Shown: positions 1 to 8,856 of the stretch, in pieces
How the letters are laid out: the number at the start of each line of letters is the position of its first letter
Numbering within the stretch: the first letter of the stretch is position 1
From: Schaalia cardiffensis
Lineage (GTDB): Bacteria; Actinomycetota; Actinomycetes; Actinomycetales; Actinomycetaceae
Direction of reading: 5' to 3'
DNA length: 64,000 nt
NCBI RefSeq assembly: GCF_016405145.1
Contig: NZ_JAEKIA010000003.1
Coordinates: 1 to 64,000 of the forward strand
The notes under the pieces: model-generated
The model's input: only the letters and a program-made list of their open reading frames with translations
What the model was told of the DNA's origin: nothing
Database searches by the model: none
Made by a program: the position numbers and the translations under genes

Positions 1-35
1 CGTTCGCGTTCATCGGCGCTCGGCAGATCGGGCAC

Positions 36-749
36 TTGGGGCGCTTGTCAACACTCACCCGCTCATATAGGCCCCACCCCTATGGGGAACGCGACTTTAC
101 GCGGTCAGATCAACGAAAAGTCCGGGTCGATGCCACACTTCCTTGCCGGTATCCCTGGAATGTCGCTCTTGGTCAAGCACTCATGCACGACATCGCACAC
201 TTTGAAATCGCGCTGCGGAATGCCTACGACGCAGCTATAGGAACACGCTGGTCAGGCGGTGTTCATTGGTTGCTGGATTCTAATTCACCGGCGGTGATGC
301 CGATCTGGAGGATCAAGAAGGATAGATCGGGTCTCAAGCGCGGAAGCGACGTGAACTATCGGAATCGTCGTGCCGTTGACGACGCGATACGGAAGTGTGG
401 TGGTGCAAAGGCGACAGCAGGGAAGGTGATGGCAGAGTTGAGCTTCGGTTTTTGGAGACACCTAACTTCTGCATCACATGAGAAGACCGTATGGGTTCCG
501 TATCTCCATCACGCGTACCCACTGCGAACCGACCGTGCCACTATCGACATGATCATTGGCGACATCAATGATGTAAGAAACCGGATTGCTCACCATGAAC
601 CGATTTTCGATCGGTGGAAGAAACCTAGTCAGGAGCCGGACATTATTCATGAGAGCCTAATGGAAGTCTTCAAGATGATTGCTCCTGATGCGGCGGACTA
701 TGTCAAGCAATCATCAACCGTAACCAAGGTATTCGGACAGCGGCCTTGA
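36..749 (+). CDS. Abi-like / HEPN-domain protein, possibly 5'-truncated
   Basis: I read this as a member of the Abi-like (AbiD/F-type, Abi_2-related) family, which is associated with abortive phage infection. The N-terminal part has the family-typical WNVALGQ and HFEIALRNAYDAAIG stretches. The middle carries FGFWRHLTSAS, and near residue 185 there is RNRIAHHEPIF, which fits the Rx4-6H signature of HEPN ribonuclease domains. The visible start is TTG and the frame stays open to base 3, so the true start may lie outside the window. Residues 5-45 (about) match the family poorly, so a local frameshift is possible. Next to it lie a convergent orphan gene and several pseudogenes, which fits an accessory region. 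RNase activity is inferred from the motif only. Confidence 0.6.
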   Translation: MGRLSTLTRSYRPHPYGERDFTRSDQRKVRVDATLPCRYPWNVALGQALMHDIAHFEIALRNAYDAAIGTRWSGGVHWLLDSNSPAVMPIWRIKKDRSGLKRGSDVNYRNRRAVDDAIRKCGGAKATAGKVMAELSFGFWRHLTSASHEKTVWVPYLHHAYPLRTDRATIDMIIGDINDVRNRIAHHEPIFDRWKKPSQEPDIIHESLMEVFKMIAPDAADYVKQSSTVTKVFGQRP

Positions 750-785
750 TTTGAGTGTTGTTCCTCGGATTTGCTGTAGACCGTA

Positions 786-1202
786 CTACTCGGTTGGGGC
801 TTTGTAGCCACAGAATACGGCAAGCAGCGACGCACGGCTAAGTTCGGCACGCAGGAGTTTGTCCTTAACTTCGTTGAAGGTTACGACAGCGAGGTTCCCA
901 TCTGGGTAGCAACGGAGTTCATGACGATGGGCTGCCTGGTCAGTCTCCTGGATCTCGTGGCTCCTACGGACCAGCGCAGGATCGTTCGCGAGCTGAGCGT
1001 GAAAAACCAGGAGGTCCTCTGAGGGTGGCTGCGAGCCTTGAATGTGTTGCGCAATCACTGTGCCCATGGCGATCGCGTGTGGAATCGTAAGGCTGTCTTC
1101 CAGTCGGATCGACTCAACCTTGCCATGTTGGAGTTCCCAAATCTTCTTGCACACCTCCAAGCTTCCACGAAAGCGCCGGTGGACCACCGCGTGTGTTTCC
1201 AT
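786..1202 (-). CDS. hypothetical protein, 138 aa
   Basis: I do not recognise this soluble protein. It has no signal peptide, no membrane segment and no evident catalytic motif. Its ATG is preceded by GGAGG about seven bases upstream, which is a good ribosome binding site and the main reason to accept it as a gene. It is convergent with the Abi-like gene, with only about 35 bases between their stops. The stretch from 1203 to 1445 that separates it from the ATPase pseudogene shows no other coding signal. It could be an accessory gene of the decaying block, but nothing in the sequence gives a function. Confidence 0.5.
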   Translation of the reverse strand: METHAVVHRRFRGSLEVCKKIWELQHGKVESIRLEDSLTIPHAIAMGTVIAQHIQGSQPPSEDLLVFHAQLANDPALVRRSHEIQETDQAAHRHELRCYPDGNLAVVTFNEVKDKLLRAELSRASLLAVFCGYKAPTE

Positions 1203-1445
1203 GCGGCTACCTCCGCCTACCTTCTGAGAGCGTTTGACCCGAAGACTTCCTGACCTGCCCGCTTCGTTGATGGCATGGCAACCTTTCCTCAGTCGGTTGA
1301 AGCGCTTGGTCTGAGCGCGCAGAGCACGATGGGTTTCTCTAAAGACTGGCGCAGTCAGAATCTCTGGCGATAACGAACTCGCTTATGTTCATCGCTGTTT
1401 GAACAGCCCTACTTCTCTGGAGATGGCGAATCTTAGATTTCAAAT

Positions 1446-2658
1446 ATGGCGGATTATCGATCTCGCGTGGCAGACAGCGAGTTGCAGCAGCGGATGTCGG
1501 CAACTGGTGCCGTACTGATCAACGGACCGAAGGCCGGCGGATAGACGAGAACAGCGCAACGCGTAGCGAAGACCGTCCTTCGGATGGATATAGACCGTGC
1601 CGCCCGTGCCACCGCTCAGATCCAGCCCGAGCAACTGTTCATGGAGACTCCGCCGATTGTCTTCGATGAATGGCAGGAGGTCCCAGAGTTGTGGAATCTC
1701 GTGCGTCGTGCCGTGGATGACCATGAAGGAAAGGGGCTCTAGATCCTGACGGGCTCTGCGCGCCCACGGGACAACGCACGCATGCACTCAGGGGCCGACC
1801 GGATCGGGCGCCTCCGAATGCGGCCGATGAGTCTGTTCGAGACACGACACTCCAGTGGACAGATCAGCCTTAAGAGATTTCTGATTGGTGAGGATCCGAG
1901 TGGACGGGCAGAGCGGCTGACAATTCATAATCTGCTTGAACGAATCGTTATTGGTGGTTGGCCGGATCTTCTGGACGCTACTGAACGTGCAGCCCGAACT
2001 TGGTTGCGCGACTACCTTCGCAATGTCGCCGAGGTCGATGTGCCTGGAATGGGACTGCGTAGGAATCCCGCCAACATCGAAAGACTCCTGACCTCTCTGG
2101 GACGATCCGCGGCGACGCCGCTCAACCTTACGGCCCTAACCCGCGATGTGGGGAGGGCCACGGGGAGCGGTCGCATCAGAAACGCTGTCCAACTACCTCG
2201 ACGCTTTGGACAGACTGATGCTGGTCGAAGCGATTCCAGCCTGGCAGCCGCACATGAGATCTCGAACCCGACTCCGCACAACACCGGTCAATCACTTCGT
2301 GGATCCTTCGCTCGGGGCATCGGCACTCGGTCTGGGAGTTGACGAGTTGTCGAAAGACCTCGAAGCGGCGGGACTGCACTTCGAATCACTCGTCGCCCGA
2401 GACCTTCGGGTCTATTCACAACCGCTCGGAGCGGCGCTCTCATCTTGGCGTGACTCTCGGACCGGTGCGAAAGTCGATATCGTCCTCGAGCTTCCCGACG
2501 GTACGTGGGCTGGCATTGAGGTCAAACTGGGGGAGAACGCTGCAGATGAAGCCGCTGCCTCCCTGTTACGCATGGCCGCCAAGATCGACCATGACCGACA
2601 CGGCTACAAGCGAGCGGACGGCGTCTGCGTCGTTCCCATTACCGCATTGGGCCCATGA
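1446..2658 (+). pseudogene. AAA/DUF4143-type ATPase, inactivated
   Basis: Read through its lesions, this is a typical DUF4143-associated AAA ATPase of about 400 residues: an N-terminal P-loop region, a Walker-B-like IVFDEWQEVPELWN, the HSGADRIGRLRMRPMSLFET sensor region, FVDPSLGASALG, FESLVARDLRVY and a C-terminal WAGIEVKLG nuclease-like motif. It is broken three times. TAG at 1542 replaces the P-loop lysine (GPKAGG-stop-T where GKT is expected). TAG at 1740 interrupts the strand before LTGSA. Near 2150 the frame shifts by one base before the SNYLDALDRLMLVEAIPAW segment. Proteins of this family occur widely in accessory DNA, and their role is unclear. The 3' end abuts a MerR fragment on the other strand. 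Confidence 0.85.
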
Positions 2659-2693
2659 TCGGAGTGAATGACAGGGAAGGTTTCCATGCGGAT

Positions 2694-3074
2694 CATCCCG
2701 GACGCGCCTAAGAATGCTGAGACGCCCCGCTGAGACCCTCGTCGTGGTCGGGCATGGAGAATTCCGCTTTTCGACATGAGTGGGCCGATTTCCTGCCATA
2801 ACTCGCCCTCTTCGGCGTCAGACAGAAGGATGCGGCGAAGGGATGCGATGGTCATGACGGGCATGTGCATACGGCGGACGTTGATGATCATCGTGGAGTC
2901 CTGAAAGTAGGTGTTCATACGGTCGAACGCTGCGCTCATCTCATCCAGCCGTGCACGCTCGCAGGACAGGCGCTCGCGATGATTGGACGTGGTGATGCGC
3001 AGACCCTCAGGATCACCACGGTTCGCCATGATCTCTCCGATCTCATCGAGCGGAAGCCCCGACGCTTCGACACG
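2694..3074 (-). pseudogene. MerR-family regulator fragment
   Basis: The minus strand encodes a stretch resembling the second half of a MerR regulator: LPLDEIGEIM, then the dimerisation helix HRERLSCERARLDEMSAAFD, followed by what looks like a GyrI-type effector domain (MPVMTIASLRRILLSDAEEG, ELWQEIGPLM). The DNA-binding helix-turn-helix that should precede it is absent. Only about 110 bases separate the homology from the start of the ABC-F gene, and the frame there is not MerR-like. I read it as a 5'-truncated, non-functional gene. It could have regulated the divergent ABC-F gene before it decayed. Confidence 0.5.
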
Positions 3075-3182
3075 GGGCTGGGTTCGATGAGCACGCGTGC
3101 TACCGTGACGGCATGATCGCGTGAATCCCCTCGGCCCAGTCCGACACCTTCCCCGTCCGCATCGATGCACCCAGGAGCACCC

Positions 3183-4868
3183 GTGCCCGCGATCACCCTG
3201 ACTGACCTCACCTTCTCCTACACCGCTGACCCCCTTCTTGAGGCCGTGTCCTTTTCCGTCGTCAACGGGGAGCGCGCGTGTCTCATCGGGCCGAACGGCT
3301 GCGGCAAGTCGACTCTCCTCTCTCTCGTCACCGGCGACCTCGTCCCCAGGTGCGGCAGCGCTGAGATCACGGGAATCAAGGGCGGGGCCGCGGGCCTGCG
3401 ACGCGCCCCGGACGTCCACGCGATGACCGGTACCGTCGGAGACTGCCTCGATGCGGCGACCGCGCCGATCCGCGCGCTCTCCGCACGATTCGAGGAGGTG
3501 AACGCGGCGCTCGCCTCAGGTCCGTCCCCGGCCGAGGAACGGCGCCTCAGCCGTGAGTTCGACGAGCTCCTCGTTCACATGGAGACTGCCGAGGCGTGGA
3601 GCCTCGACGTTCGCATCGAAACGACCCTCGCCGGTCTCGGCCTTTCCATCATCGCCGGAAAAACGGGGCGAGCCCGTGATCTTGCGACCCTGTCCCCCGG
3701 CCAGCGAGGTCGACTCGAACTCGCCGCCACCCTCCTCGCCTCGCCCTCCGTCCTCGTCCTCGACGAGCCGACGAACCATCTCGACGCCGAAGCGGCCCGG
3801 TACCTGTCGGCCCTCCTCAAAGCCTTCGAGGGGCCGATCCTATTCGCGAGCCACGACCGCGCCTTCATCGATGAGACCGCGACCGTCCTCCTCGACCTCG
3901 ACACCGCACCCTGGCAGGCGCTCCTCACTGCGACCGGTCAGGCTCCGCTTGCGGGCGTGCACCGCTGCGCAGGAGGCTACGCCGACTACCTCGAGCGCAA
4001 GGCGAAGGCTCGCGCCGGACATGCCAAGCTCCACGCCGCCCAGCAGGAGGAGAAGAAGTTAATCCGCGTGCACCGGCGTTCCGCCGAGGACATTCAGAAG
4101 GGTGGGATCCGACTCAAAGAGGCAACACCCTCCCAAAGGAAATTCTTCGCAGACCGAGCCTCAAAGACGATGACGCGCAGGACCCGAAACGACGACAGGA
4201 AGATGGAGGCCCTGGAGTCGCGCGAGGTCCGCAAGCCCCGCGAATACCTCCTCTCAATGGACCTGCCGCCAGTCAGGGAGGCGAACGCTTCCGTCGCTGT
4301 CGCGATCCGACACGCAACCGTTCCCGGCAGACTCGCGCCCATCACTTTCGACGTGCGCACGGGCGAGCACCTGCTCCTCACCGGCCCGAACGGCGCCGGC
4401 AAATCGACGCTCCTGCGGTGGATCGCAAGAGGCACTGCTCCGACCGCCGATTCGACCGGCTCCATCGACCTCGACGGGCGACTCGCCCTCGTCCCCCAGC
4501 GGCTCCCCGAAATGGGTGACCCCGGCCTGGATGCCAAGACCTGGGAGTCGGGCATCGGCGAAATCGGTGCGGGAATCCTCCACCCCTCGATGTGGGCCCG
4601 CCCGGTCGGTGAGCTCTCGGCGGGGAATCAGCGGCGCGTTCAGCTCGCCCTTGCTGTGGCCGCAGCTCCCGAAATCCTTATTGTCGACGAGCCGACGAAC
4701 TACCTCGACCTCGATTCGATCGAAGCCCTGGAAAAGGCTCTCGCCGAATGGAACGGCACGCTCCTCGTCGCGAGCCACGACCGCTGGCTCCTCGAGCATT
4801 GGGCAAGGGAGAAGATCGAGTTGGAGCCTGCGGTGGGAACACGGAGTCCCAATCGTTCCGATTCGTGA
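3183..4868 (+). CDS. ABC-F family ATPase (ribosome-associated / antibiotic resistance type)
   Basis: This soluble protein has two ABC domains in one chain and no membrane domain, the hallmark of the ABC-F family. Members bind the ribosomal E site and either aid translation or displace antibiotics. Domain 1 has GPNGCGKST, LSPGQRGRLELA and VLDEPTNHLD with a following SHDR switch. Domain 2 has GPNGAGKST, LSAGNQRRVQLA and IVDEPTNYLD, also followed by SHDR. Between them lies a charged linker (about residues 270-370), the region that reaches the ribosome. I chose GTG at 3183 because AGGAG sits five bases upstream. An ATG at 3165 has no ribosome binding site. The layout resembles actinobacterial macrolide/lincosamide-type ABC-F proteins, but the drug, if any, cannot be told. 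Confidence 0.9.
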   Translation: MPAITLTDLTFSYTADPLLEAVSFSVVNGERACLIGPNGCGKSTLLSLVTGDLVPRCGSAEITGIKGGAAGLRRAPDVHAMTGTVGDCLDAATAPIRALSARFEEVNAALASGPSPAEERRLSREFDELLVHMETAEAWSLDVRIETTLAGLGLSIIAGKTGRARDLATLSPGQRGRLELAATLLASPSVLVLDEPTNHLDAEAARYLSALLKAFEGPILFASHDRAFIDETATVLLDLDTAPWQALLTATGQAPLAGVHRCAGGYADYLERKAKARAGHAKLHAAQQEEKKLIRVHRRSAEDIQKGGIRLKEATPSQRKFFADRASKTMTRRTRNDDRKMEALESREVRKPREYLLSMDLPPVREANASVAVAIRHATVPGRLAPITFDVRTGEHLLLTGPNGAGKSTLLRWIARGTAPTADSTGSIDLDGRLALVPQRLPEMGDPGLDAKTWESGIGEIGAGILHPSMWARPVGELSAGNQRRVQLALAVAAAPEILIVDEPTNYLDLDSIEALEKALAEWNGTLLVASHDRWLLEHWAREKIELEPAVGTRSPNRSDS

Positions 4869-4900
4869 GACGGCGGGTCGCCGATTTCAGGAATGATGGA

Positions 4901-4924
4901 TCGTCCACTTCGTGTAGTGGACGA
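4901..4924 (+). terminator. hairpin after ABC-F gene
   Basis: A perfect 9-bp stem (TCGTCCACT and AGTGGACGA) with a six-base loop begins 32 bases after the ABC-F stop. There is no T-tract, which is common in high-GC actinobacteria, so termination is plausible but not certain. Confidence 0.5.
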
Positions 4925-5031
4925 CACACCGCAGTAGCGCATGTCGTCCATTGGCTCTACTTCTTGTGACCGCACGACAGCTCTTTCAAATGTCAAGCGC
5001 TGAATCCACACTGTCGTACAAAGAGGAACCG

Positions 5032-5292
5032 ATGAGCACGGTGGACTGTACATGTGGATGATGAAACGAAGAAGCGTACTGCAACGATCGCTGAGGACTT
5101 CGGGTTCGATCTGTCTTCGGTCACTCGGGCGTTTTATCGGCAAATCGTGCGTGAAAACAGGATCCTTCACCTAGAGTTACGGCGAGCTAAATCGGGAATC
5201 GCGTGCTGCACTCGCGAAAGCCAGGAGAATCGCTGCGCGGCACATCTCGCTATGCCGACGCCGAGGAGAGGCTCGACGCGCTCGACATCTGA
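5032..5292 (+). pseudogene. RelB/DinJ-family antitoxin, multiply frameshifted
   Basis: The remains of a RelB/DinJ antitoxin are clear. ATG at 5032 is preceded by AGAGGA and gives MSTV. One extra G near 5043 shifts the frame, after which TVHVDDETKKRTATIAEDFG and FDLSSVTRAFYRQIVRENRI follow; this is the ribbon-helix-helix dimerisation region of the family. A second shift near 5175 leads to GELNRESRAALAKARRIAAR, and a third near 5247 gives YADAEERLDALDI and a stop. Three frame changes in about 90 codons show the gene is dead. It lies directly upstream of a degraded YafQ-like toxin, as in intact dinJ-yafQ modules. Confidence 0.75.
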
Positions 5293-5301
5293 AGTGCCCA
5301 C

Positions 5302-5420
5302 GTGTTGCGTCCGGAGCACGCCTCGCAGTTCGAACCTGACATCAAGCGATTGAAGAAGAAGTGCGTTGACCTCACCTGCTCAAGGGTGTTGTGCGTTTGC
5401 TCCTCCTATTCCCATTCTCT
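5302..5420 (+). pseudogene. YafQ/RelE-family toxin fragment
   Basis: Ten bases after the dead antitoxin, a GTG opens LRPEHASQFEPDIKRLKKKC followed by VDLT. This matches the start of YafQ-type RelE toxins (typically LRPEYTSQFERDIKRLKKKHVDLTPL). After this the frame is lost: the next frame gives LLKGVVRL and then nothing family-like. The catalytic C-terminal half is missing, so no active mRNA endonuclease can be made. 5420-5579 holds nothing I can assign. Confidence 0.55.
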
Positions 5421-5579
5421 TTTCGAAACAGGCGAGCCTACACCGCGACTACACCATCAAATTGGAGGAGCGAGTAGCCACAGGTCCACGGCAACTGCCT
5501 GAGAGTCCGAGTTTTCGTTTCTGTCCACAGCTTGTGGGAAGTGGTGGAGTTTCTCTGGTGGCTGCTTTAGCGTGTAAAG

Positions 5580-6230
5580 ATGACACGCTCATTCCACGCT
5601 GCCCGGCTGCTTGTGTTCGTCTTGGTGTTCTCGGGCCTCGCGATGCTCTCTGGCTGCTCGCTAGTCTCACCCAGCGGTGCTCAGTCAGAGTCTGCCGCAC
5701 AGTCCGCCGATGTCGTGATGTCGGGCGATTACATCCTCAACGAGGACGGCACCCTGAGGAAACCGCATGTCACTCCCTCAGTGCCGACGATGGACAAGGC
5801 GGCTTTGCAGTTCAACGAAATCGGAGCAGCTCAAGCCGCATACCAGTTCGTTGAACTCGTCGAATACGCGTGGACCACGGGGGACACACAACCACTAAGC
5901 GACTTTTCCGAAGAGCGCTGCACCTTCTGTCAGTCAACGATCGAGCAGATACAGACTCTCTACGAGCAAGGCGGATGGGTGAACGGAATGAGACTCACCG
6001 TCACAGAGAAGACACTCAACGCTCCCATTGACGAGAGCACTCCTAAGGGAAGTGAATACGCGAACTCATATGCCGTCTCTCAGGTCGTCGAGACCAGCGA
6101 ATTCGACTTCTTTGCTTCCGGACGCCTCAACCACAATCCTGCAGCTCGGAACACGATGGAGCTCTTCATTCATTGGACCGGCTCCGATTGGAAAGTGGCC
6201 GCAGGAAGAATCCTGGATGAATCTGAGTGA
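5580..6230 (+). CDS. DUF6318-like lipoprotein
   Basis: A lipid-anchored exported protein. The N-terminus has RSFHAARLLVFVLVFSGLAM followed by the lipobox LSGC, so Cys26 should be acylated. The mature part contains AAQAAYQFVELVEYAWTTGD and an ERCTFCQSTIEQI segment with a CxxC pair, which resembles the DUF6318 family of actinobacterial lipoproteins (function unknown). Its stop lies 4 bases before the ATG of the PKD-type exported protein, so the two were probably co-transcribed. The ATG at 5580 is the only start that gives an intact signal peptide; its ribosome binding site is weak. Confidence 0.72.
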   Translation: MTRSFHAARLLVFVLVFSGLAMLSGCSLVSPSGAQSESAAQSADVVMSGDYILNEDGTLRKPHVTPSVPTMDKAALQFNEIGAAQAAYQFVELVEYAWTTGDTQPLSDFSEERCTFCQSTIEQIQTLYEQGGWVNGMRLTVTEKTLNAPIDESTPKGSEYANSYAVSQVVETSEFDFFASGRLNHNPAARNTMELFIHWTGSDWKVAAGRILDESE

Positions 6231-6234
6231 CGCA

Positions 6235-7091
6235 ATGAGCAGAATCCCCAAGCCCCAGCATCTCGCGATAGTCGTGAGTCTCGCATGGATTGTTTTCTCA
6301 CCTTCAGTGGCATATGCAAACGACGGAATTAATCTCAACGTATGGGGACAAGGCGATGAAATCTCCGCCGAGGGAAACGTTCGACACTATCAAGCGACCC
6401 CTGTACCCGATTCCACCCCCGCTGTGCAGGGTCCTGTTTTCAGTGTGGGTGATGGCATTGAGGTGGATGTTTCTTCGGCGGATGAGTGGAATCGGGCTCT
6501 TGAAGAGTGCCTCGCCCACGCCGCAAACGGGCCGATCCTTCTTCAACAATGCCGAATCATCCTCGGACTCGAACACCCCCAAACAAGCGAAACCCCAGAC
6601 TCTGACCCTGCCACGAGTACTACTCCCAGCGTTGAATCCCTCTCCCCCCCCGCCAGATCATCAACTACGCGCACGCCCAACACACCATCAATGGTGCAGG
6701 GCTTGCCTGGCAACCCAAAACAAACGCCCTCGTCGGACTACCCACCCTCGTGCACGTCACCTCACCCACACAAAACACCACACTCAGCCTCTTTGGCCAA
6801 GCAATCTCCATCGCTTTGGAAGCCTCACACTTCTCCTACGACTTCGGAGATGGCTCCCCCACCCTAGAAACCACCGACCCGTCGGCTCCCTATCCTGTTC
6901 AAACCCTCAACCACGTCTACACCCAAACATCACCCGGGCGCATCATCACCCTGACAACAACATGGAATGCGACCATCACCTACCCTTCTGGGCGCAGCGC
7001 CTACCTCGCCAACGCCCTGACCAGTACGGAAGCCTCTACCCCCATCACAATCCTTAGAGCGACAATCAACCTCATCCCCTCCGACAAATAA
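6235..7091 (+). pseudogene. exported PKD-like protein, frameshifted at a C8 tract
   Basis: The first half encodes a secreted protein: signal peptide PKPQHLAIVVSLAWIVFSPS then VAYA, followed by an acidic region and a Ser/Thr/Pro-rich linker. At 6644-6651 there is a run of eight C. In the present frame the product runs into unrelated sequence and stops at 6867. Moving to the frame reached by one additional C gives RQIINYAHAQHTINGAGLAW, then HFSYDFGDGSPTLETTDPSA and LNHVYTQTSPGRIITLTTTW, a PKD-like beta-sandwich ending at 7091. So the full gene needs nine C. It is either a pseudogene, a phase-variable gene, or a sequencing error. ATG at 6217 is an alternative start in the same frame. It follows the lipoprotein gene directly. 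Confidence 0.7.
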
Positions 7092-7374
7092 CCACACCAC
7101 ACCACCACACCACCAGACACATACCCACACCACAAATAGTCGGGAAGCGCGCTTACTTCTGGAGGAAGGAAACACTTTCACCCGTGATCACCGGAGGCTT
7201 CGCGAAAGCACCAGGCACCCCGCGAGGCTGAAGCGACGCCCTCTTCATGGAGAAGGACAAGACCTTAGCGTCGCAAGAAACACCCGAGCGAGCAGAAGCA
7301 TTGGCTTCGGAAGAGACACTGACCTCAGGAGACGTATGAGCGGGTACATACCTCGGGTTCACCTCTCCACCCCG

Positions 7375-7557
7375 CACACCCACATTTCCGCTCTGCGCAC
7401 CCACGCTCTGCCTACCCTCACCACCGCCCAGCACACCCTCACCGCCACCCTGCACGCTCTCATTTCTGATCTGCACACCCCCACCGCTGAGCCACGCGTC
7501 CTCGTCTCTGCGCTGCGTGTCCTCGTTTCCGATCCGCGCACCCGTGCCTCCGCCCTG
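7375..7557. repeat. degenerate 21-bp tandem repeat array
   Basis: The interval 7092-7610 lacks a supportable gene. Its core is an array of imperfect 21-bp units with boundaries at 7375, 7396 (one irregular 36-bp unit), 7432, 7453, 7474, 7495, 7516 and 7537. The units share a C-A/G-C start, a CTC centre and a CTG/CCG end. On the plus strand each unit translates to a heptad such as HTLTATL, HALISDL, RVLVSAL or RVLVSDP. On the minus strand the reading is Gly/Glu-rich, extends open to 7153 and ends in VSFLQK, so a lost exported tail of the adjacent hydrolase cannot be excluded. Confidence 0.7.
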
Positions 7558-7610
7558 GGCAGCTTCACCGCTGCACTGCTCACTCGGTATCGCCCGACTC
7601 TATTCCCAGC

Positions 7611-8789
7611 TCAGGACTCATTAGATGCGTGTGAATGACTTTTCTCTTCGCGACCCTGGCGACGAGCTATCGCTAGCCCCTCGTGTGCCCGCTGTTCCTT
7701 CTTCCGCCCCGAGCCACGCAGGCCCGAGGTCGCAAGACTCTTCAGCATGTCGAGGATCGCGGCCCGCACCTCTGGATCGAGGGCGGCAATGCGATCCCGG
7801 ACTGCCGGGATGCTCTGCTGCCAGGACTCCACGAGATCGGTGACGGTTTCGACCTCGGGAAGCGTAATGATCGAATAGATCGCGTCGACGAGGAGCTCGC
7901 GCTGCTCGGGAGAATGGTCGAGGAGCCAGGACGAGAGGATCGCATCAATGCGGCGCGCATCGAAGCTCAGCCCGTTCGCCCTCGCAAAATCCTTCCCCTC
8001 CACGACCCAGGAGAAGGGATCATGCTGGAGAGGTCCCAGATTCGTGGACTTCACGACCGTGTACGCATAGGACTGGTCGAGGAACATCCCGACGATCGAA
8101 GACTGCGGAACGGTCCTGTCGACGCGCTCCTCGATCGCGCGAAACCCCGGTTCGGCGAGGATCTCCGGCACAAAGCCCGGTCCGTCGTGGGAGTAGACGC
8201 GAAGAAGTCGATCGCCCAGCAGCTCGGCATTGCGAGCTGCCGCATAGATTGCGAGATTCCCGCCCTTCGAATGACCTCCGACCAGGAGCTTCGCATCCGT
8301 CCTTGACGCGAGGGCCGTGAGGTAGTCGGCGGCGCATTCCTGGGCGGGCACGGGTGCCGCGAAAGTCATATTGAAGTCTTCCTTCCACCCGACCAGGGTC
8401 CGGTCGGTCCCACGGAAGGCGACATACAGAAGATCGGGGCCGAGGACGTAGGCGCAGGCGGCGAACTGCTTCTGCTCCGCATCGTCAATATCGTCAACGC
8501 AAAAGCATTGGCGGATCGAGCGGAAGCGTGGGCTCGCCGCCATTGCGAAGAGGAGCCGCTTGCACTTCTCCGGGTCCCACACGGTCCAGAAGAAACGGGG
8601 AAAGCACTCGGCGCGCAGGAGATCGCGAAGCTCGACGCCTCTTTCGGTGGCCGCTTCGGGAAGGTCGGGCAGGATGCGGAAGTAGGAAGCCCAGGACAGG
8701 ATCAGCGAATCCACGGGTGTGAAATCTTCGGCCGCGATGGGCGTGAGGGAGCGTTCCACGTAGTCGACGATGTCTTCGTTCGCAGCCAC
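7611..8789 (-). CDS. alpha/beta hydrolase, DUF2974 (Mbeg1-like) family
   Basis: A 392-residue predicted serine hydrolase of the lipase-like DUF2974/Mbeg1 type. The nucleophile elbow GGHSKGGNLAIYAA, with the catalytic Ser in GHSKG, lies near residue 170. It is preceded by the strand LLYVAFRGTD, and SHDGPGF follows about 35 residues later. There is no signal peptide, so it should act in the cytoplasm or at the membrane face. The C-terminal 35 residues are basic and low in complexity (GSGRKKEQRAHEGLAIARRQ). It stands alone, with degenerate repeat arrays on both sides. The substrate cannot be inferred. Confidence 0.8.
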   Translation of the reverse strand: MAANEDIVDYVERSLTPIAAEDFTPVDSLILSWASYFRILPDLPEAATERGVELRDLLRAECFPRFFWTVWDPEKCKRLLFAMAASPRFRSIRQCFCVDDIDDAEQKQFAACAYVLGPDLLYVAFRGTDRTLVGWKEDFNMTFAAPVPAQECAADYLTALASRTDAKLLVGGHSKGGNLAIYAAARNAELLGDRLLRVYSHDGPGFVPEILAEPGFRAIEERVDRTVPQSSIVGMFLDQSYAYTVVKSTNLGPLQHDPFSWVVEGKDFARANGLSFDARRIDAILSSWLLDHSPEQRELLVDAIYSIITLPEVETVTDLVESWQQSIPAVRDRIAALDPEVRAAILDMLKSLATSGLRGSGRKKEQRAHEGLAIARRQGREEKSHSHASNES

Positions 8790-8856
8790 GGTGTCTCCGA
8801 TCTTCCTCGGCCGGGTTGATTCTTCAGCCTATCGCCGAGGGCGGGCTGTGAGCGTG

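Noticed and set aside
1782-2342. Separate 186-codon gene
   Set aside because: It is the middle part of the frameshifted ATPase, with the real continuation in another frame.
7375-7557. CRISPR array
   Set aside because: Units are contiguous and degenerate, with no spacer/repeat alternation and no cas genes.
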